Of a stretch of DNA of 64,000 nucleotides, positions 1 through 12,754 are shown one piece after another. Source of the stretch: Siccirubricoccus deserti (GTDB lineage Bacteria; Pseudomonadota; Alphaproteobacteria; Acetobacterales; Acetobacteraceae). Position numbers and translations under genes: made by a program. The number at the start of each line of letters is the position of its first letter. Within the stretch, counting starts at the first letter, position 1. The stretch lies in NCBI RefSeq assembly GCF_014283215.1, contig NZ_JACOMF010000016.1:54929-118928 (forward strand), written 5' to 3'. Below the pieces are notes generated by a model that saw nothing but the letters and a program-made list of their open reading frames with translations, did no database searches and had not been told where the DNA came from.

Positions 1-788
1 GGCAACCAGCCGCCGAGGAACAGGATGGTGGTCAGCGCCGACATCAGGATCATGTTCGCGTATTCGCCGAGGAAGAACAGCGCAAAGGACATCGACGAAT
101 ACTCGACGAAGAAGCCCGCCACCAGCTCGCTCTCCCCCTCCGGCAGGTCGAAGGGCGCCCGGTTCGTCTCCGCCAGCGTGCTGATGAAGAAGATGATGAA
201 CATCGGAAAGAGCGGGATGAAGAACCAGACGTTCTGCTGCGCCAGCACGATCTCCGTCAGGTTCAGCGACCCCACGCACATCAGCACGGTGACGATGACG
301 AAGCCCATGGAGACCTCGTAGCTCACCATCTGCGCCGCGCTGCGCAGCGCACCAAGGAAGGCGTACTTAGAGTTGCTCGCCCAGCCGGCGATGATGACGC
401 CGTAGACCCCAAGGGAAGAGATGGCGAAAAGATAGAGGATCCCGACGTTGATGTCGGCGATCGCCCAGCCTTCGTTCACCGGGATCACCGCCCAGGCCAG
501 CATCGCCAGCACGAAGGTCAGCATCGGCGCCATGATGAAGAGGAACCGGCTCGCGCCGGATGGCACGATGGTCTCCTTCATCAGCATCTTCAGGGCATCG
601 GCGAAGGGCTGCAGCAGCCCGAATGGGCCGACCACATTCGGGCCGCGTCGCAGCTGCATCGCCGCCAGGACCTTGCGCTCGGCAAGCGTCAGATAGGCGA
701 CGGCGATCAGCACCGGCACCAGCAGCGCCAGGGTCTGGGCAATGGTGATCGCCAGGACTCCGACCGGCGAGGAGAGGAAGCCATCCAT
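1..788 (-). CDS. nuoH: NADH-quinone oxidoreductase subunit H (partial, 3' end outside window)
   Basis: Membrane subunit of complex I that forms the quinone site at the junction with the peripheral arm. The visible 262 codons begin [11 protein letters not shown] and contain the family landmarks [19 protein letters not shown] (about residues 37-55), EVSMGFV and the acidic loop [20 protein letters not shown], followed by [15 protein letters not shown]. Several hydrophobic membrane segments are evident. The gene is cut by the left edge, so roughly the last quarter of the usual 330-350 residues is missing. It starts 5 bases after the nuoG stop and is the last visible gene of the nuoA-H run. Confidence 0.96.
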   Translation of the reverse strand, partial: MDGFLSSPVGVLAITIAQTLALLVPVLIAVAYLTLAERKVLAAMQLRRGPNVVGPFGLLQPFADALKMLMKETIVPSGASRFLFIMAPMLTFVLAMLAWAVIPVNEGWAIADINVGILYLFAISSLGVYGVIIAGWASNSKYAFLGALRSAAQMVSYEVSMGFVIVTVLMCVGSLNLTEIVLAQQNVWFFIPLFPMFIIFFISTLAETNRAPFDLPEGESELVAGFFVEYSSMSFALFFLGEYANMILMSALTTILFLGGWL

Positions 789-793
789 CGATC

Positions 794-2818
794 CTACTCC
801 GCCGCCAGCCGCGCCGCCGGCGCACCGTAGACCTTCGCGCATTCCGCCATGGTCGGCGAAGCGCGGCTGATGACATCCGCCTGCCAGTAATTCGCCAGCG
901 CCGGCACGAAGGGCGCATCGGCCACCGCCGCGGGATCGCCGGCGGGGCCGGCGACATCGGCACAGCCATGCGGCGCGAAGCCGGCACCGGCGAAGACCGG
1001 GTTCACCTCGGCCAACCGGGCCCTGACGGCGTCCAGATCATCATACGGCAGGCGCTTGCCCAGCAGCTCCGACACGGCGCGCAGGATCTTCCAATCCTCC
1101 CGCGCCTCTCCCGGCGGGTAGACCGCCAGCCGTCCGCGCTGCACACGGCCCTCGGTGTTGACCCAGGTCGCGTCCTTCTCGGTGTAGGCGGCGCCTGGCA
1201 GGATCACATCGGCGCGGCCGGCCGCGGCCTCGCCATGGTGGCCCTGGTAGATGACAAAGGCGCCGTCCGGAATGCGCTTCGGCTCGGCGCCGAGCAGCCA
1301 CAACACGTCCAGCCCCTCGGCGCTGCCGCCGGTGAAGCCGAGGTCGAGCGCCGCCACCTCGCCGCCGAACAAATGCAGCAGGTTGAAGCCGTGCCAATCC
1401 GCCTGCAGCATGTTGTTCTCGGCGGCGATCTTCCACGCCGCCGCCAGCACGGCCTGGCCATCCGCCCGCGCCAGCGCGCCGCGGCCGAGGATCAGCATCG
1501 GCTTCTTCGCCGCGCGCAGCACCTCGTTGAAGCGGTGGTTGCCTTCGGCCAGGCTGCGCAGGGTGATCCCGCCCTCGCCCAGCCAGTCATGGCCATAGGT
1601 CAGGTCAAGGCCGCGCGGGCCGACGAGGCCGATCGGGAAGTGTCCCGCCACCACGCGCTTGCGGATCCGTGCATTCAGCACCGGCGCCTCGGTCCGCGGG
1701 TTGCTGCCAATGATCAGCAGCGCATCCGCCTCCTCGATGCCGGCGATGCCGGTATTGAAGGTGTAGAAATCGCGGCGCGAGGCATCGATCGCCGCGCCAT
1801 CGGTGCGGCATTCGAGGTTGCGGCTGCCGAGCGCACCCATCAGGTCACGCAGTGCGACGATCGCCTCGGCGTCCGCCAGCGGACCGGCGACGGCGCCGAT
1901 CCGCTCGCCCGGCACGCCCTTCATGCGCGCGGCGACGGCAGCGAAGGCCTCGCCCCAGCTTACCGGCTGCAGCCTGCCGTCCTTGCGCAGCCAGGGGCGG
2001 TCAAGGCGCCGGCGCTTCAGCCCGTCGAAGGAAAAACGGCCGCGGTCGGCCATCCATTCCTCGTTCACGTCGTCATTGGTGCGCGGCAACATGCGCAGCA
2101 CCTCGCCGGCGCGGGCGTCGATGCGGATGTTGGTCCCTACCGCATCCACTACATCGATGCTGTCGGTCTTGCGCAGCTCCCAGGGCCGCGAGACGAAGGC
2201 GTAGGGGCGCGAGGTGAGCGCGCCAACCGGGCAGATGTCGATCAGGTTGCCGGACAGCTCGGTGGTCAGCGCCTTCTCGACATAGGTGGTGATCTCCATG
2301 TTCTCGCCGCGGTTGGTCGCGCCGAGTTCCGGCACACCCGCCACTTCGGTGGCGAAGCGGACGCAGCGGGTGCACTGGATGCACCGCGTCATGATCGGCT
2401 TCACCAACGGGCCAAGGTACTTGTCCTTCACAGCCCGCTTCTCTTCCTTGTAGCGGCTGTGGTCCAGGCCGTAGGCCATGGCTTGGTCCTGCAGGTCGCA
2501 CTCGCCGCCCTGATCGCAGATCGGGCAATCCAGTGGGTGATTGATCAGCAGGAATTCCATCACGCCACGGCGGCCGTTGCGGACCATCGGGCTATCGGTG
2601 AAGACCTTCATGCCATCGGCAACCGGATAGGCGCAGGAGGCGATGGGCTTCGGCGCCTTCTCGACCTCAACCAAGCACATGCGGCAATTGCCGGCGACAC
2701 TGAGGCGTTCGTGGTAGCAGAAGCGCGGGATCTCCTTGCCCGCGGCTTCGCATGCCTGCAGGACGGAGACGCCGTTCGGCACCTCCACCTCGATGCCGTC
2801 AACCGTGACCTTCGCCAT
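794..2818 (-). CDS. nuoG: NADH-quinone oxidoreductase subunit G
   Basis: Large iron-sulfur subunit of the complex I NADH-oxidising arm, 674 residues. The N-terminal ferredoxin-like domain has C34, C45, C48 and C62 as 2Fe-2S ligands (motif [15 protein letters not shown]). It is followed by [15 protein letters not shown] (His/Cys 4Fe-4S region), TRCIQCTRC and DICPVGAL (second 4Fe-4S), and then a molybdopterin-oxidoreductase-like C-terminal half that carries no cofactor in this family. It begins 6 bases after nuoF stops and ends 5 bases before nuoH. The length is normal for alphaproteobacteria, which have a shorter C-terminus than the E. coli protein. Confidence 0.97.
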   Translation of the reverse strand: MAKVTVDGIEVEVPNGVSVLQACEAAGKEIPRFCYHERLSVAGNCRMCLVEVEKAPKPIASCAYPVADGMKVFTDSPMVRNGRRGVMEFLLINHPLDCPICDQGGECDLQDQAMAYGLDHSRYKEEKRAVKDKYLGPLVKPIMTRCIQCTRCVRFATEVAGVPELGATNRGENMEITTYVEKALTTELSGNLIDICPVGALTSRPYAFVSRPWELRKTDSIDVVDAVGTNIRIDARAGEVLRMLPRTNDDVNEEWMADRGRFSFDGLKRRRLDRPWLRKDGRLQPVSWGEAFAAVAARMKGVPGERIGAVAGPLADAEAIVALRDLMGALGSRNLECRTDGAAIDASRRDFYTFNTGIAGIEEADALLIIGSNPRTEAPVLNARIRKRVVAGHFPIGLVGPRGLDLTYGHDWLGEGGITLRSLAEGNHRFNEVLRAAKKPMLILGRGALARADGQAVLAAAWKIAAENNMLQADWHGFNLLHLFGGEVAALDLGFTGGSAEGLDVLWLLGAEPKRIPDGAFVIYQGHHGEAAAGRADVILPGAAYTEKDATWVNTEGRVQRGRLAVYPPGEAREDWKILRAVSELLGKRLPYDDLDAVRARLAEVNPVFAGAGFAPHGCADVAGPAGDPAAVADAPFVPALANYWQADVISRASPTMAECAKVYGAPAARLAAE

Positions 2819-2824
2819 TGCGGC

Positions 2825-4138
2825 TTACTCCGCCGCCATCGGCAGCGTGGGCTCAGGCGAGCCCTTCGCGGCCTTGTAGGCAGCAATGCGTTCTTCCATC
2901 ATCGGCCGGAAATGCCGGATCAGCCCCTGCACCGGCCAGACGCCACCATCGGCCAGGGCGCAGATGGTATGGCCCTCGATCTGCCGCGTCACCTGCTCCA
3001 GCACGTCGATCTCCGCCACCTCGGCGCGACCTTCGACCATCCGGTCCATCATCCGCTTCACCCAGCCCATCCCCTCGCGGCAGGGGGTGCACTGGCCGCA
3101 GCTCTCATGCTTGTAGAAGGTCGAGAGCCGGGCAATGGCCTTGATAAGGTCGGTCGACTTGTCCATCACGATCACACCGGCCGTGCCGAGGCCGGTCTTG
3201 TGCTCACGCAGCGCGTCGAAATCCATCAGCACGTCATCGCAGATGGATTTCGGGATCATCGGCGTCGAGGAGCCACCCGGGATCACCGCCAGAAGGTTGT
3301 CCCAGCCGCCGCGCACTCCGCCGGCGTGCTTCTCAATGAGCTCGCGCAGTGGAATGCTCATCTCCTCCTCGACATTGCAGGGCTTGTTCACATGGCCCTG
3401 AATGCAGAAGATCTTGGTGCCGCTGTTCTTCGGCCGACCGAAGCCGGCGAACCATCCTGCGCCGCGACGCAGGATGGTCGGCACAACCGCGATGGTCTCG
3501 ACATTATTCACCGTCGAGGGGCAGCCGTAGAGGCCGACCGCCGCCGGAAAGGGCGGCTTCAGCCGCGGCATGCCCTTCTTGCCCTCGAGACTTTCGATCA
3601 GCGCCGTCTCTTCGCCGCAGATATAAGCGCCGGCGCCGCGGTGGACGTAGAGGTCGAAGTCCCAGCCACTGCCGCAGGCATTCGGGCCAAGCAGCCCCGC
3701 CGCATAGGCCTCGTCGATCGCCGCCTGCAGCACCAGGTGCTCGTTGTAATACTCGCCGCGAACATAGATGTAGCCGGCATGCGCACCCATCGCGACGCCG
3801 GCGATCAGGCAGCCCTCGACCAGCGTGTGCGGGTCATGCCGCAGGATGTCGCGGTCCTTGCAGGTGCCCGGCTCCGACTCATCGGCGTTGACCACCAGGT
3901 AGTGCGGCCGGTCGCTCGCCTGCTTCGGCATGAAGGACCACTTCAGGCCAGTCGGGAAGCCTGCACCGCCGCGGCCGCGCAGGCCGGAGTTCTTGACCTC
4001 CTCGATGATCCAGTCGCGTCCCTTGGCGATCAGCGCACCGGTGCCGTCCCAATGGCCGCGCCGGCGCGCCGCGGGCAGCCGCCAGTCGTGCAGCCCGTAA
4101 AGGTTGGTGAAGATGCGGTCCTTGTCGGTCAGCGCCAT
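2825..4138 (-). CDS. nuoF: NADH-quinone oxidoreductase subunit F
   Basis: The 51 kDa subunit that binds NADH, FMN and 4Fe-4S cluster N3, 437 residues. Visible motifs are the FMN/NADH glycine-rich stretch [16 protein letters not shown] (about residues 52-67), the second nucleotide motif [19 protein letters not shown], and the cluster ligands [12 protein letters not shown] near residue 350. The start codon lies one base beyond the nuoE stop, so the two genes are translationally linked. Expected to be part of a single long nuo transcript. Confidence 0.97.
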   Translation of the reverse strand: MALTDKDRIFTNLYGLHDWRLPAARRRGHWDGTGALIAKGRDWIIEEVKNSGLRGRGGAGFPTGLKWSFMPKQASDRPHYLVVNADESEPGTCKDRDILRHDPHTLVEGCLIAGVAMGAHAGYIYVRGEYYNEHLVLQAAIDEAYAAGLLGPNACGSGWDFDLYVHRGAGAYICGEETALIESLEGKKGMPRLKPPFPAAVGLYGCPSTVNNVETIAVVPTILRRGAGWFAGFGRPKNSGTKIFCIQGHVNKPCNVEEEMSIPLRELIEKHAGGVRGGWDNLLAVIPGGSSTPMIPKSICDDVLMDFDALREHKTGLGTAGVIVMDKSTDLIKAIARLSTFYKHESCGQCTPCREGMGWVKRMMDRMVEGRAEVAEIDVLEQVTRQIEGHTICALADGGVWPVQGLIRHFRPMMEERIAAYKAAKGSPEPTLPMAAE

Positions 4139-4139
4139 C

Positions 4140-4772
4140 TCACTCTCCCGGCACGTCTGTCAGCGCGAGGGGGCCGCCCACCGGAGCGCTGGCCTGACGC
4201 CCGATGACCGACCCCGGCGCCGGCCGCTCGCCGCGCTTCAGCGCCTCGATCAGCTTCACCGTGCTCTCGTAGTCCATGTCCTCGTAGTAGTCGTCATCCA
4301 CCTGCAGGATCGGCGCATTCACGCAGCCGCCGAGGCACTCCACCTCGGTCATGGTGAACAGCCCATCGGCGCTGGTCTGGCCAAAGCCCGGTACATGCCC
4401 GGCGTCCTTGCAGGCGCGCGTCACATCATCCGAGCCGCGCAGCCAGCAGGGCGTGGTGCCGCAGACCTGGAGGTGGAACTTGCCGATCGGCTTCATGTTG
4501 AACATGAAGTAGAAGGTCGCCACCTCATAGACCCGGATCGGCGGCATTCCCAGCCGCTCGGCCACCGCATCCATGCCCTTGTTCGGCACCCAGGCGCTGC
4601 CGGTCTGCCGCTTCATCTGCCGCTGCACGACATAGAGCAGCGGGATCACCGCGCTGGCCTGCTTGCCCGGCGGGTATCGCTTCACGATGGTCTCGATCGC
4701 CGCCTGGCTGTCGGCGTCGAAGGCGAAGCTCTCGGGCTGCTCGAAGCCCTCAGGGGTCGCAGGCACGCTCAC
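4140..4772 (-). CDS. nuoE: NADH-quinone oxidoreductase subunit E
   Basis: The 24 kDa thioredoxin-like 2Fe-2S subunit that partners NuoF, 210 residues. Ligands are C104 and C109 (CGTTPC) and C146 and C150 (CLGGC). The GTG start at 4772 is chosen because it overlaps the nuoD TGA as GTGA and gives the family's normal N-terminus. The open frame extends further upstream but reads there through nuoD in another phase. A C-terminal tail of about 35 residues after the conserved domain is typical of alphaproteobacterial and mitochondrial homologues. Confidence 0.95.
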   Translation of the reverse strand: MSVPATPEGFEQPESFAFDADSQAAIETIVKRYPPGKQASAVIPLLYVVQRQMKRQTGSAWVPNKGMDAVAERLGMPPIRVYEVATFYFMFNMKPIGKFHLQVCGTTPCWLRGSDDVTRACKDAGHVPGFGQTSADGLFTMTEVECLGGCVNAPILQVDDDYYEDMDYESTVKLIEALKRGERPAPGSVIGRQASAPVGGPLALTDVPGE

Positions 4773-6049
4773 CGGTCGATCTCCCCGAAGACGATGTCGA
4801 GCGAACCGATGATCGCCACGGCATCGGCCAGCATATGGCCCTTGGACAGCACTTCCATGGCTTGCAGATGCGCGAAGCCCGGCGCGCGGATCTTGCAACG
4901 GTAGGGCCGGTTGGTCCCGTCGGCCACCATATAGACGCCGAACTCGCCCTTCGGCGCCTCGGTCACCGTGTAGGTCGCGCCTTCGGGCACATGATAACCC
5001 TCGGTGAAGAGCTTGAAGTGATGGATCAGCGCCTCCATCGAGCGCTTCATCTCGCCCCGCTTCGGCGGCGCGATCTTGTTGTCCTGGATCTTGACCGGCC
5101 CCGGCTTCAGCCGCGCCAGGCACTGCTCGACGATGCGAAGCGACTGCCGCATCTCCTGCATCCGCACCAGGTAGCGGTCGTAGCAGTCGCCGTGCCGGCC
5201 GACCGGGATGTCGAAGTCGAGATCGCCATAGATCTCATAGGGCTGGGACCTGCGCAGGTCCCAGGGCACGCCGCTGGCGCGGAGGCAGGGACCGGAGAAA
5301 CCCCATTCCATTGCCTGCTCGGCGGTCATCACGCCGATGTCCACGGTGCGCTGCTTGAAGATGCGGTTCTCGGTCAGCAGCCCCTCAAGATCCTCGAGGA
5401 ACTTCGGGAACTGCCGGCACCAGCCGGCGATCCGCTCCGGCAGCGCGGCCGGCAGGTCCTTCGCCACGCCGCCAGCGCGGAAGTAATTCACGTGGTAGTG
5501 GCTGCCGCCTGCTGCCTCGTAGAATTCCAGCAGGTGCTCGCGCTGCTCGAAACCCCAGAGTGCCGGGGTGATGGCACCGCAGTCGAGCGCATAGGTGGTG
5601 ACGTTCAACAGGTGGTTCAGGATGCGGGTCAGTTCCGCGAACATGGTGCGGATCACCCGCGCCCGCTCCGGCACCTGGTCCTCGATCCGCAGCAGCCGCT
5701 CCACCGCGAGCACGAAGGTGTGCTCCATGCACATCGGGCTGACGTAATCCAGGCGATCCATATAGGGCATCGCCTGGAGATAGGTCTTGTATTCGATCAG
5801 CTTCTCGGTGCCGCGGTGCAGCAGGCCGATATGCGGATCGGCGCGCTCCACAACCTCGCCCTTCATCTCCAGGATGAGGCGCAGCACGCCATGCGCCGCC
5901 GGGTGCTGCGGACCGAAGTTGATGGTGTGGCTGTCCACCTCGACAGTGCGCGTCGCCTGCTCCGCGCCGGTCGCCGAGGCCACCGCTTTCGGGTCGGCAG
6001 CAGCCGCAAGCGGCCCCGCCTCGGACGCCATGGCCGAACTGCCGCTCAT
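4769..6049 (-). CDS. nuoD: NADH-quinone oxidoreductase subunit D
   Basis: The 49 kDa subunit that lines the quinone cavity and descends from NiFe-hydrogenase large subunits, 426 residues. Recognisable elements are [41 protein letters not shown] near the N-terminus and DIVFGEIDR at the C-terminus. The first 35 residues are a low-complexity Ala-rich extension not shared by most homologues, so translation might also start slightly downstream. The ATG overlaps the nuoC stop by 4 bases (ATGA), supporting the assigned start. Confidence 0.96.
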   Translation of the reverse strand: MSGSSAMASEAGPLAAAADPKAVASATGAEQATRTVEVDSHTINFGPQHPAAHGVLRLILEMKGEVVERADPHIGLLHRGTEKLIEYKTYLQAMPYMDRLDYVSPMCMEHTFVLAVERLLRIEDQVPERARVIRTMFAELTRILNHLLNVTTYALDCGAITPALWGFEQREHLLEFYEAAGGSHYHVNYFRAGGVAKDLPAALPERIAGWCRQFPKFLEDLEGLLTENRIFKQRTVDIGVMTAEQAMEWGFSGPCLRASGVPWDLRRSQPYEIYGDLDFDIPVGRHGDCYDRYLVRMQEMRQSLRIVEQCLARLKPGPVKIQDNKIAPPKRGEMKRSMEALIHHFKLFTEGYHVPEGATYTVTEAPKGEFGVYMVADGTNRPYRCKIRAPGFAHLQAMEVLSKGHMLADAVAIIGSLDIVFGEIDR

Positions 6050-6678
6050 GGCTTCGCCTCCTCCGGCTTCGGCGCCTCGATGCGGTTAAGGTGCACCTTC
6101 TCGTCGCCCGGCAGAGTGGTCAGCCCCTCCCAAGGGCTCAGGAAGTCGAAGTTGCGGAAGTCCTGGGTGAGCTTCACCGGCTCGTAAACCACCTGCTTGC
6201 GCTCCTCGTCGTAGCGCACCTCGACATAGCCGGTCAGCGGGAAGTCCTTGCGCAGCGGGTGCCCTTCGAAGCCGTAGTCGGTCAGCAGCCGGCGCAGGTC
6301 GGTCAGGCCCTCGAAGACAATGCCGTACATGTCCCAAGCCTCGCGCTCATACCAGGTGGCGCAGGGCCAGATGCTTGCGACGCTCGGCACCGGAGTCGCC
6401 GCATCGGTCGCCACGATCACCCGGATGCGCTGGTTCAGCGCCAGGCTGAGCAGGTTGTAGACCACCTCGAAGCGCAGCGGCTTCTCCGGCCAGTCGGTGC
6501 CGCAGATGTCCATGCATTGCTCGAAGGCGAAGCGCGGGTCGTCACGCAGCAGCAGCATCGCATCCAGCAGCGATTCGCGCGGCAGGCGCAGCACCAGCTC
6601 GGCGCCGCGCTCGATCTCGGCCTTGCCCTGCGGCAGCGCCGCAGTGACAGCCCCCATGAGGGATTGGATATCAGCCAC
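6046..6678 (-). CDS. nuoC: NADH-quinone oxidoreductase subunit C
   Basis: The 30 kDa subunit of the complex I peripheral arm, 210 residues and separate from NuoD (these are fused in E. coli). The signature [10 protein letters not shown] followed by [19 protein letters not shown] is present at about residues 111-147. A GTG start at 6678 is assigned. It lies 8 bases inside the end of nuoB and gives a normal-length N-terminus, while in-frame codons upstream read antisense-like low-complexity sequence within nuoB. Confidence 0.94.
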   Translation of the reverse strand: MADIQSLMGAVTAALPQGKAEIERGAELVLRLPRESLLDAMLLLRDDPRFAFEQCMDICGTDWPEKPLRFEVVYNLLSLALNQRIRVIVATDAATPVPSVASIWPCATWYEREAWDMYGIVFEGLTDLRRLLTDYGFEGHPLRKDFPLTGYVEVRYDEERKQVVYEPVKLTQDFRNFDFLSPWEGLTTLPGDEKVHLNRIEAPKPEEAKP

Positions 6679-7228
6679 GCAGGATGGTCCCCGTCCGGCG
6701 GATCTTCTTCTGCAACTGCATGATGCCGTAGACCAGCCCCTCGGCGGTCGGCGGGCAGCCGGGCACATAGACATCCACCGGCACGATGCGGTCGCAGCCC
6801 CGCACCACGCTGTAGGAGTAGTGATAATAGCCGCCGCCATTGGCGCAGCTGCCCATGCTGATGACCCAGCGCGGCTCCGACATCTGGTCGTAGACTTTGC
6901 GCAGCGCGGGGGCCATCTTGTTGGTCAGCGTGCCGGCGACGATCATCACATCCGACTGCCGCGGCGAGCCACGCGGGATGATGCCGAGCCGGTCGAGGTC
7001 GTAGCGCGCCATATAGGCGTGGATCATCGGCACCGCGCAGCAGGCCAGGCCGAAGGTCATCGGCCAGAGGCTGCCGGTGCGGGCCCAGTTCACCACCTTG
7101 TCGATGTTGGCGACGACGAAGCCCTTGTCCTCGACCTCGCCGGTGATGCCCTTGATCACCGCATCCTGCGCCGGACCCGGCGGCAGATGCTCGCGGTTCC
7201 AGAGGATTGTATCCGTGTTTCCGCTCAT
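6671..7228 (-). CDS. nuoB: NADH-quinone oxidoreductase subunit B
   Basis: The PSST subunit, 185 residues, which holds the last 4Fe-4S cluster (N2) that hands electrons to quinone. Ligands visible are the tandem C63-C64 (GLACCAVP), C128 (GSCANGG) and C158 (VPGCPP). The ATG at 7228 is preceded by a clear GGAG ribosome-binding site; an earlier in-frame ATG upstream has no such signal and would add 21 unconserved residues. Confidence 0.97.
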   Translation of the reverse strand: MSGNTDTILWNREHLPPGPAQDAVIKGITGEVEDKGFVVANIDKVVNWARTGSLWPMTFGLACCAVPMIHAYMARYDLDRLGIIPRGSPRQSDVMIVAGTLTNKMAPALRKVYDQMSEPRWVISMGSCANGGGYYHYSYSVVRGCDRIVPVDVYVPGCPPTAEGLVYGIMQLQKKIRRTGTILRG

Positions 7229-7256
7229 GGGTATCTCCGGTCGGACGGCCGCGCCG

Positions 7257-7625
7257 TCACTCCCAGTCCAGGGCGCCCTTGCGCCACTCATAGATGAAGC
7301 CGACGGTCAGCACGCCCAGGAAGGCGATCATCGAGAGGAAGCCAAACCAGCCGATCCCGCCCAGCGCCACCGCCCAAGGAAACAGGAAGGCCACTTCCAG
7401 GTCGAAGATGATGAACAGGATCGCCACCAGGTAGAACCGCACGTCGAAGCGCCGGCGGGTGTCGTCGAACGGCTCAAAGCCACATTCATAGGCCGAGAGC
7501 TTCTCCGCATAAGGCTTCTGCCGGGCCACCAGCAGGCTGCCTCCCACCATGGCAATGGCGATGCCGCCGGCGATGCCGAGGAAGACCAGGATCGGGAAAT
7601 ATTCGGCCAGCAGCGGCTGGGTCAT
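7257..7625 (-). CDS. nuoA: NADH-quinone oxidoreductase subunit A
   Basis: Small membrane subunit of complex I, 122 residues, with three predicted transmembrane helices at about residues 9-31, 62-85 and 90-112. The conserved loop [20 protein letters not shown] containing the quinone-access cysteine lies between the first two. The ATG at 7625 follows a GGAG box. It is the first gene of the nuo operon; about 240 bases separate it from tRNA-Asp upstream, and the promoter is presumably there although I cannot point to a convincing -35/-10 pair. Confidence 0.96.
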   Translation of the reverse strand: MTQPLLAEYFPILVFLGIAGGIAIAMVGGSLLVARQKPYAEKLSAYECGFEPFDDTRRRFDVRFYLVAILFIIFDLEVAFLFPWAVALGGIGWFGFLSMIAFLGVLTVGFIYEWRKGALDWE

Positions 7626-7868
7626 TGGTGCTCCGCCCTTGGTGGCGCCTTGGAGCCTTGGGGTTCCGCGGCGGGTGCTCCACGGTCCATGCCGCAGCGC
7701 AGCGCGGGCGGACATTAGCCGCGCTCCGCGCACTCCGCCATAGGGGGAAGAGCGCCTTTCTCAAGGCTCGGACGGCGATTTCGTACTGGAGCGACACAGG
7801 CTCAGGGGATCGGCCAAGAGGCCCTTCCCCTCAAGCGGGGATTGCATCCTCCGTTCTGAACTGCCGCG

Positions 7869-7945
<77 letters not shown>

Positions 7946-8026
7946 CCGCGGCAGGAGGCGGGAAATACGGCTCGGAGGCGGCGGTGTCAACCGCGTTCCA
8001 GCAAGGATTTCGATGGTGGCGGGGCA

Positions 8027-8098
8027 TGGGCGCTGAGGGATTCGAACCCCCGGCATCTTCGGTGTAAACGAAGCGCTCTACCGCTGAGCTAAGCGCCC
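8027..8098 (-). tRNA. tRNA-Val (UAC)
   Basis: A 72-nt cloverleaf with acceptor stem GGGCGCT/AGCGCCC, anticodon loop TTTACAC giving anticodon TAC, and T-arm with GGTTCGAATCC. CCA is not encoded (the base after the discriminator A is T), so it must be added after transcription, in contrast to the neighbouring tRNA-Asp. Confidence 0.96.
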
Positions 8099-8194
8099 AT
8101 GGGGCCGCCAGAATGCCTCAATGGCGGCACAAAAGAAAAGGCCAGCGTCACCGCCAGCCCCTTCGTCACTTCCCTTGCGGGATCCTCCGGGGCC

Positions 8195-8216
8195 GGCGCG
8201 GGCCGACGCCCGCGCC
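8195..8216 (-). terminator. Hairpin downstream of hupB
   Basis: Perfect 9-bp inverted repeat GGCGCGGGC/GCCCGCGCC with a 4-base loop, 5 bases beyond the hupB stop codon. No T-run follows on the minus strand, so it may need Rho or act mainly to protect the 3' end. Confidence 0.55.
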
Positions 8217-8221
8217 GTGCA

Positions 8222-8497
8222 TCAGTTCACGGCGTCCTTCAGGCCCTTGCCCGCCTTGAAGCGCACAGTGGTTGTCGCCGGGATCTTGATCTCCTCACCG
8301 GTGCGCGGATTGCGGCCCTTGCCGGCCTTGCGCTTGCTGGTGCTGAAGGTGCCGAAGCCGACGAGGCGCACGTCCTGTTTCTTCTTGAGGGATTTGGTGA
8401 TCGCCTCGAACACCGCGTCCAGCACCTCGCCAGCCTTGGCTTTGGGCAGATCACCCGTTTCGGCGATGATCGCCACCAGATCCTGCTTGTTCGCCAT
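8222..8497 (-). CDS. hupB: DNA-binding protein HU
   Basis: Histone-like nucleoid protein of 91 residues that binds and bends DNA as a dimer. It shows the standard HU features: the N-terminal MANKQDLVAIIA helix, the dimer core with GFGTFSTSKRKAGKGRNPRT around residues 47-66 and the DNA-wrapping beta-arm ending in FKAGKGLKDAVN. It sits directly downstream of lon, the usual arrangement in proteobacteria, but a strong hairpin between the two suggests separate transcripts. Confidence 0.96.
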   Translation of the reverse strand: MANKQDLVAIIAETGDLPKAKAGEVLDAVFEAITKSLKKKQDVRLVGFGTFSTSKRKAGKGRNPRTGEEIKIPATTTVRFKAGKGLKDAVN

Positions 8498-8661
8498 GCA
8501 AGTTCCCCCTTCCCTGAGGACGCCAAATCACCCGCCCGGACGATTCCAGGCCAGAAACCGGCGGGGACTGTAGGGGGTGGGATTCTTTCGCGTCAATCAC
8601 GCGATACCCGATTCGCGGCCGTTATCCGCGGTTTTCTGCGGGTTCTGGCGGTGTGGACACG

Positions 8662-8693
8662 CTCACGGACGGGGTTTGCGCCCCGTCCGTGAG
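8662..8693 (-). terminator. Strong hairpin downstream of lon
   Basis: Perfect 13-bp stem CTCACGGACGGGG/CCCCGTCCGTGAG with a 6-base loop, immediately after the lon stop codon. It is the strongest stem-loop near any gene end in the window. On the minus strand it is followed by GCGTGTCC rather than a T-run. Between it and hupB lie about 165 bases that should contain the hupB promoter. Confidence 0.65.
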
Positions 8694-8698
8694 AGTTG

Positions 8699-11110
8699 TC
8701 AGTGCGGCAGCGCCGGCTTGGTGGCGTCGCCGTCGGTGGCACGCGCCGGAGCCTCGGGCGGCTCCTGCCACTCGATCGCCTCGGGCTTGCGGACCAGGGC
8801 GCTGGCGATGACCTCGTCCACATGGGAGACGGGGATGATGGTCAACCCCTTCTTCACATTGGCAGGGATCTCGGCCAGGTCCTTCTCATTGTCCTTCGGG
8901 ATGAAGACCGTGGTGGTGCCGCTGCGCAGCGCCGCCAGCAGCTTCTCCTTCAACCCGCCGATCGGCAGCACGCGACCGCGCAGCGTGATCTCGCCCGTCA
9001 TCGCCACATCCTTGCGCACCGGAATTCCGGTGAGCACGGAGACGATGCTGGTCGCCATGGCGATACCCGCGCTCGGCCCATCCTTCGGCGTTGCACCTTC
9101 CGGCACATGCACATGGATGTCGCGCCGTTCGAACAGCGTTGGCTTGAGGCCGAAGCTGGTTGCCCGCGACCGCACATAGGACATCGCCGCAGAGACGCTT
9201 TCCTGCATGACGTCGCCAAGCTTGCCGGTGGTCTGCACCTTGCCCTTGCCGGGCACCGTCACGCTTTCGATCGTCAGGATCTCGCCGCCGACCTCGGTCC
9301 AGGCGAGGCCGGTGACCACGCCCACCATGTCCTCCGCCTCGGCCTCGCCGTAACGGAACTTCCGCACGCCGGCGAATTTGTCGAGGTTCTTGGCAGTAAT
9401 CGCGACCTTCTTCGCCTTCTTCGAGACGATTTCGCGCACCGCCTTGCGGGCGAGGCCGCCGATCTCGCGCTCCAGGCTGCGGACGCCGGCTTCGCGCGTG
9501 TAGTAGCGCACCAGGTCGCGCAGCGCCTCCTCGGAGACCGACCACTCGCCTTCCTTCAGTCCATTGGCTTCGGATTGCTTGGCGATCAGGTGGCGGCGGG
9601 CGATCTCGACCTTCTCATCCTCGGTGTAGCCGGGGATGCGGATGATCTCCATGCGGTCCATCAGCGGCTGCGGCATGCGCAGGCTGTTGGCGGTCGTCAC
9701 GAACATCACATCCGACAGGTCGTAGTCGACCTCCAGGTAGTGGTCGGCGAAGGTCCCGTTCTGCTCCGGGTCCAGCACCTCCAGCAGCGCCGAGGAGGGA
9801 TCGCCGCGCCAGTCGGCGCCGAGCTTGTCGATCTCGTCCAGCAGGAACAGAGGATTGCTGGTCTTCGCCTTCTTCATCCCCTGGATGACCTTGCCGGGCA
9901 TGGAGCCGATATAGGTCCGCCGGTGGCCGCGCACTTCCGCCTCGTCCCGCACGCCGCCAAGCGACATGCGCACGAAGTTACGGCCGGTGGCCTTGGCGAT
10001 CGACTTGCCGAGCGAGGTCTTGCCGACGCCGGGCGGGCCGACGAGGCAGAGGATCGGCCCCTTGATCTTCGGCGAGCGCGACTGCACCGCCAGATACTCG
10101 ATGATCCGCTCCTTGACCTTCTCCAGGCCGAAGTGGTCGGCATCGAGCACCTTCTCGGCCTCGACGATGTCGTTGCGGACCTTGCTGCGCTTCTTCCACG
10201 GGATGGAGAGCATCCAGTCGAGGTAGTTGCGCACCACCGTCGATTCGGCGCTCATCGGCGACATGCTGCGGAGCTTCTTCAGCTCGGCCATCGCCTTCTC
10301 GCGGGCTTCCTTCGAGAGCTTGGTCGCCTTGATGCGGGCCTCAAGCTCGGCGGCCTCGTCCTTGCCGTCCTCGCCCTCGCCCAGCTCCTTCTGGATCGCC
10401 TTCAGCTGCTCATTCAGGTAGTACTCGCGCTGCGTCTTCTCCATCTGCCGCTTGACGCGGCTGCGGATACGCTTCTCCACCTGCAGGACGCCGATCTCGG
10501 ATTCCATATGGGCGAACACGCGCTCAAGCCGGGCGGAGGTGCCGGGGGTCTCCAGCAGCTCCTGCTTCTCCGGAATCTTCAGCGAGAGATGCGCGGCAAC
10601 GGTATCGGCCAGCTTGGTCGGATCGTCGATCTGGTTGATCGAGACCAGCACCTCCGGCGCGATCTTCTTGTTGAGCTTGATGTACTGCTCGAACTGGCCG
10701 ACCACGGTGCGTGCCAGCGCCTCGGTCTCCGGGGCCTCGGCCGCCGGCTCCTCGATGTCGGTGGCATAGGCCTCGAAATGCGTCTGCACTTCCTTGAAGC
10801 CGACGATACTGGCACGGCGGCCGCCCTCGACCAGCACCTTCACGGTGCCATCCGGCAGCTTCAGCAATTGCAACACGGTGGAGACGGTGCCGACCTGGTA
10901 CAGGTCGTCGGCGCCGGGGTCGTCCTGCGCGGCGTTCTTCTGCGCCACCAGCAGGATCTGCTTGTCCTCGCGCATCACCGCTTCCAGCGCGCGAACGGAT
11001 TTCTCACGCCCGACGAAAAGCGGCACGATCATGTGCGGGAAGACAACAATATCGCGAAGCGGCAGGACGGGGAACAATTCGCCGCGGAGAGTTTCGGGCT
11101 TATCCGCCAT
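8699..11110 (-). CDS. lon: ATP-dependent protease Lon
   Basis: Cytosolic AAA+ serine protease, 803 residues, which degrades misfolded and regulatory proteins. The order is an N-terminal substrate-binding LON domain ([14 protein letters not shown] at about 12-25), a coiled-coil linker, an AAA+ module with Walker A GPPGVGKT and Walker [10 protein letters not shown], and a C-terminal protease domain with the catalytic serine in [11 protein letters not shown] (near 675) and the lysine in GLKEKLLAA. The ATG at 11110 follows a GAGG box at 7 bases; an in-frame ATG 12 bases upstream is less well placed. Part of the clpP-clpX-lon quality-control group. Confidence 0.97.
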   Translation of the reverse strand: MADKPETLRGELFPVLPLRDIVVFPHMIVPLFVGREKSVRALEAVMREDKQILLVAQKNAAQDDPGADDLYQVGTVSTVLQLLKLPDGTVKVLVEGGRRASIVGFKEVQTHFEAYATDIEEPAAEAPETEALARTVVGQFEQYIKLNKKIAPEVLVSINQIDDPTKLADTVAAHLSLKIPEKQELLETPGTSARLERVFAHMESEIGVLQVEKRIRSRVKRQMEKTQREYYLNEQLKAIQKELGEGEDGKDEAAELEARIKATKLSKEAREKAMAELKKLRSMSPMSAESTVVRNYLDWMLSIPWKKRSKVRNDIVEAEKVLDADHFGLEKVKERIIEYLAVQSRSPKIKGPILCLVGPPGVGKTSLGKSIAKATGRNFVRMSLGGVRDEAEVRGHRRTYIGSMPGKVIQGMKKAKTSNPLFLLDEIDKLGADWRGDPSSALLEVLDPEQNGTFADHYLEVDYDLSDVMFVTTANSLRMPQPLMDRMEIIRIPGYTEDEKVEIARRHLIAKQSEANGLKEGEWSVSEEALRDLVRYYTREAGVRSLEREIGGLARKAVREIVSKKAKKVAITAKNLDKFAGVRKFRYGEAEAEDMVGVVTGLAWTEVGGEILTIESVTVPGKGKVQTTGKLGDVMQESVSAAMSYVRSRATSFGLKPTLFERRDIHVHVPEGATPKDGPSAGIAMATSIVSVLTGIPVRKDVAMTGEITLRGRVLPIGGLKEKLLAALRSGTTTVFIPKDNEKDLAEIPANVKKGLTIIPVSHVDEVIASALVRKPEAIEWQEPPEAPARATDGDATKPALPH

Positions 11111-11228
11111 TGTGGACCTCACTGAGGGACAGTCGACGTGGAGAACGCCCTAACGCGGCACGTTCCCGCGCGTCACGGGAATGCAGTTCAGATGGGCCGC
11201 GCGACGATCTCCAACAAGCCCTTGAAAG

Positions 11229-11256
11229 CCGGGCGACACGCCAGGGTGCCGCCCGG
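11229..11256 (-). terminator. Hairpin downstream of clpX
   Basis: An 11-bp stem with one mismatch (CCGGGCGACAC/GTGCCGCCCGG) and 6-base loop, about 20 bases after the clpX stop. It separates clpX from the lon leader and is a likely transcript end or attenuation point. No T-run is visible. Confidence 0.5.
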
Positions 11257-11277
11257 TGGCCAAGGGCCGGACGGGTA

Positions 11278-12534
<1,257 letters not shown>

Positions 12535-12641
12535 GGGCACTCCGCCTGAATGGGGTGGCCGGACCCGCCCGCGATGCATGCGGGCGCAACCTTGGCCCCC
12601 GCCCCCCGCAGCCAAGGGGGGACGCTCGGATCAACTGTAGC

Positions 12642-12659
12642 CCCCCTGTCATCAGGGGG
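12642..12659 (-). terminator. Hairpin between clpP and clpX
   Basis: A 7-bp stem CCCCCTG/CAGGGGG with a 4-base loop in the 220-base clpP-clpX spacer, about 95 bases after the clpP stop. It could partly end the clpP message so that clpX depends on a second promoter. Confidence 0.4.
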
Positions 12660-12754
12660 AAAGCATTGCGCGATAGCGGACGCGGACTGAAACAATCCAG
12701 CCCTGCCGGGCGCGGGGAACCGGGCCGCCGTCGCGACGTGGTGAGACGGCCGGA

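Noticed and set aside
968..4207. A very long open frame antisense to nuoF and nuoG
   Set aside because: High GC content leaves the opposite strand free of stops. The minus strand has clear iron-sulfur and nucleotide motifs, the plus frame has none and an odd Arg/Ala/His-rich composition.
12535..12754. Possible small gene in the clpP-clpX spacer
   Set aside because: Only short frames without ribosome-binding sites; a C/G-run hairpin explains the structure.
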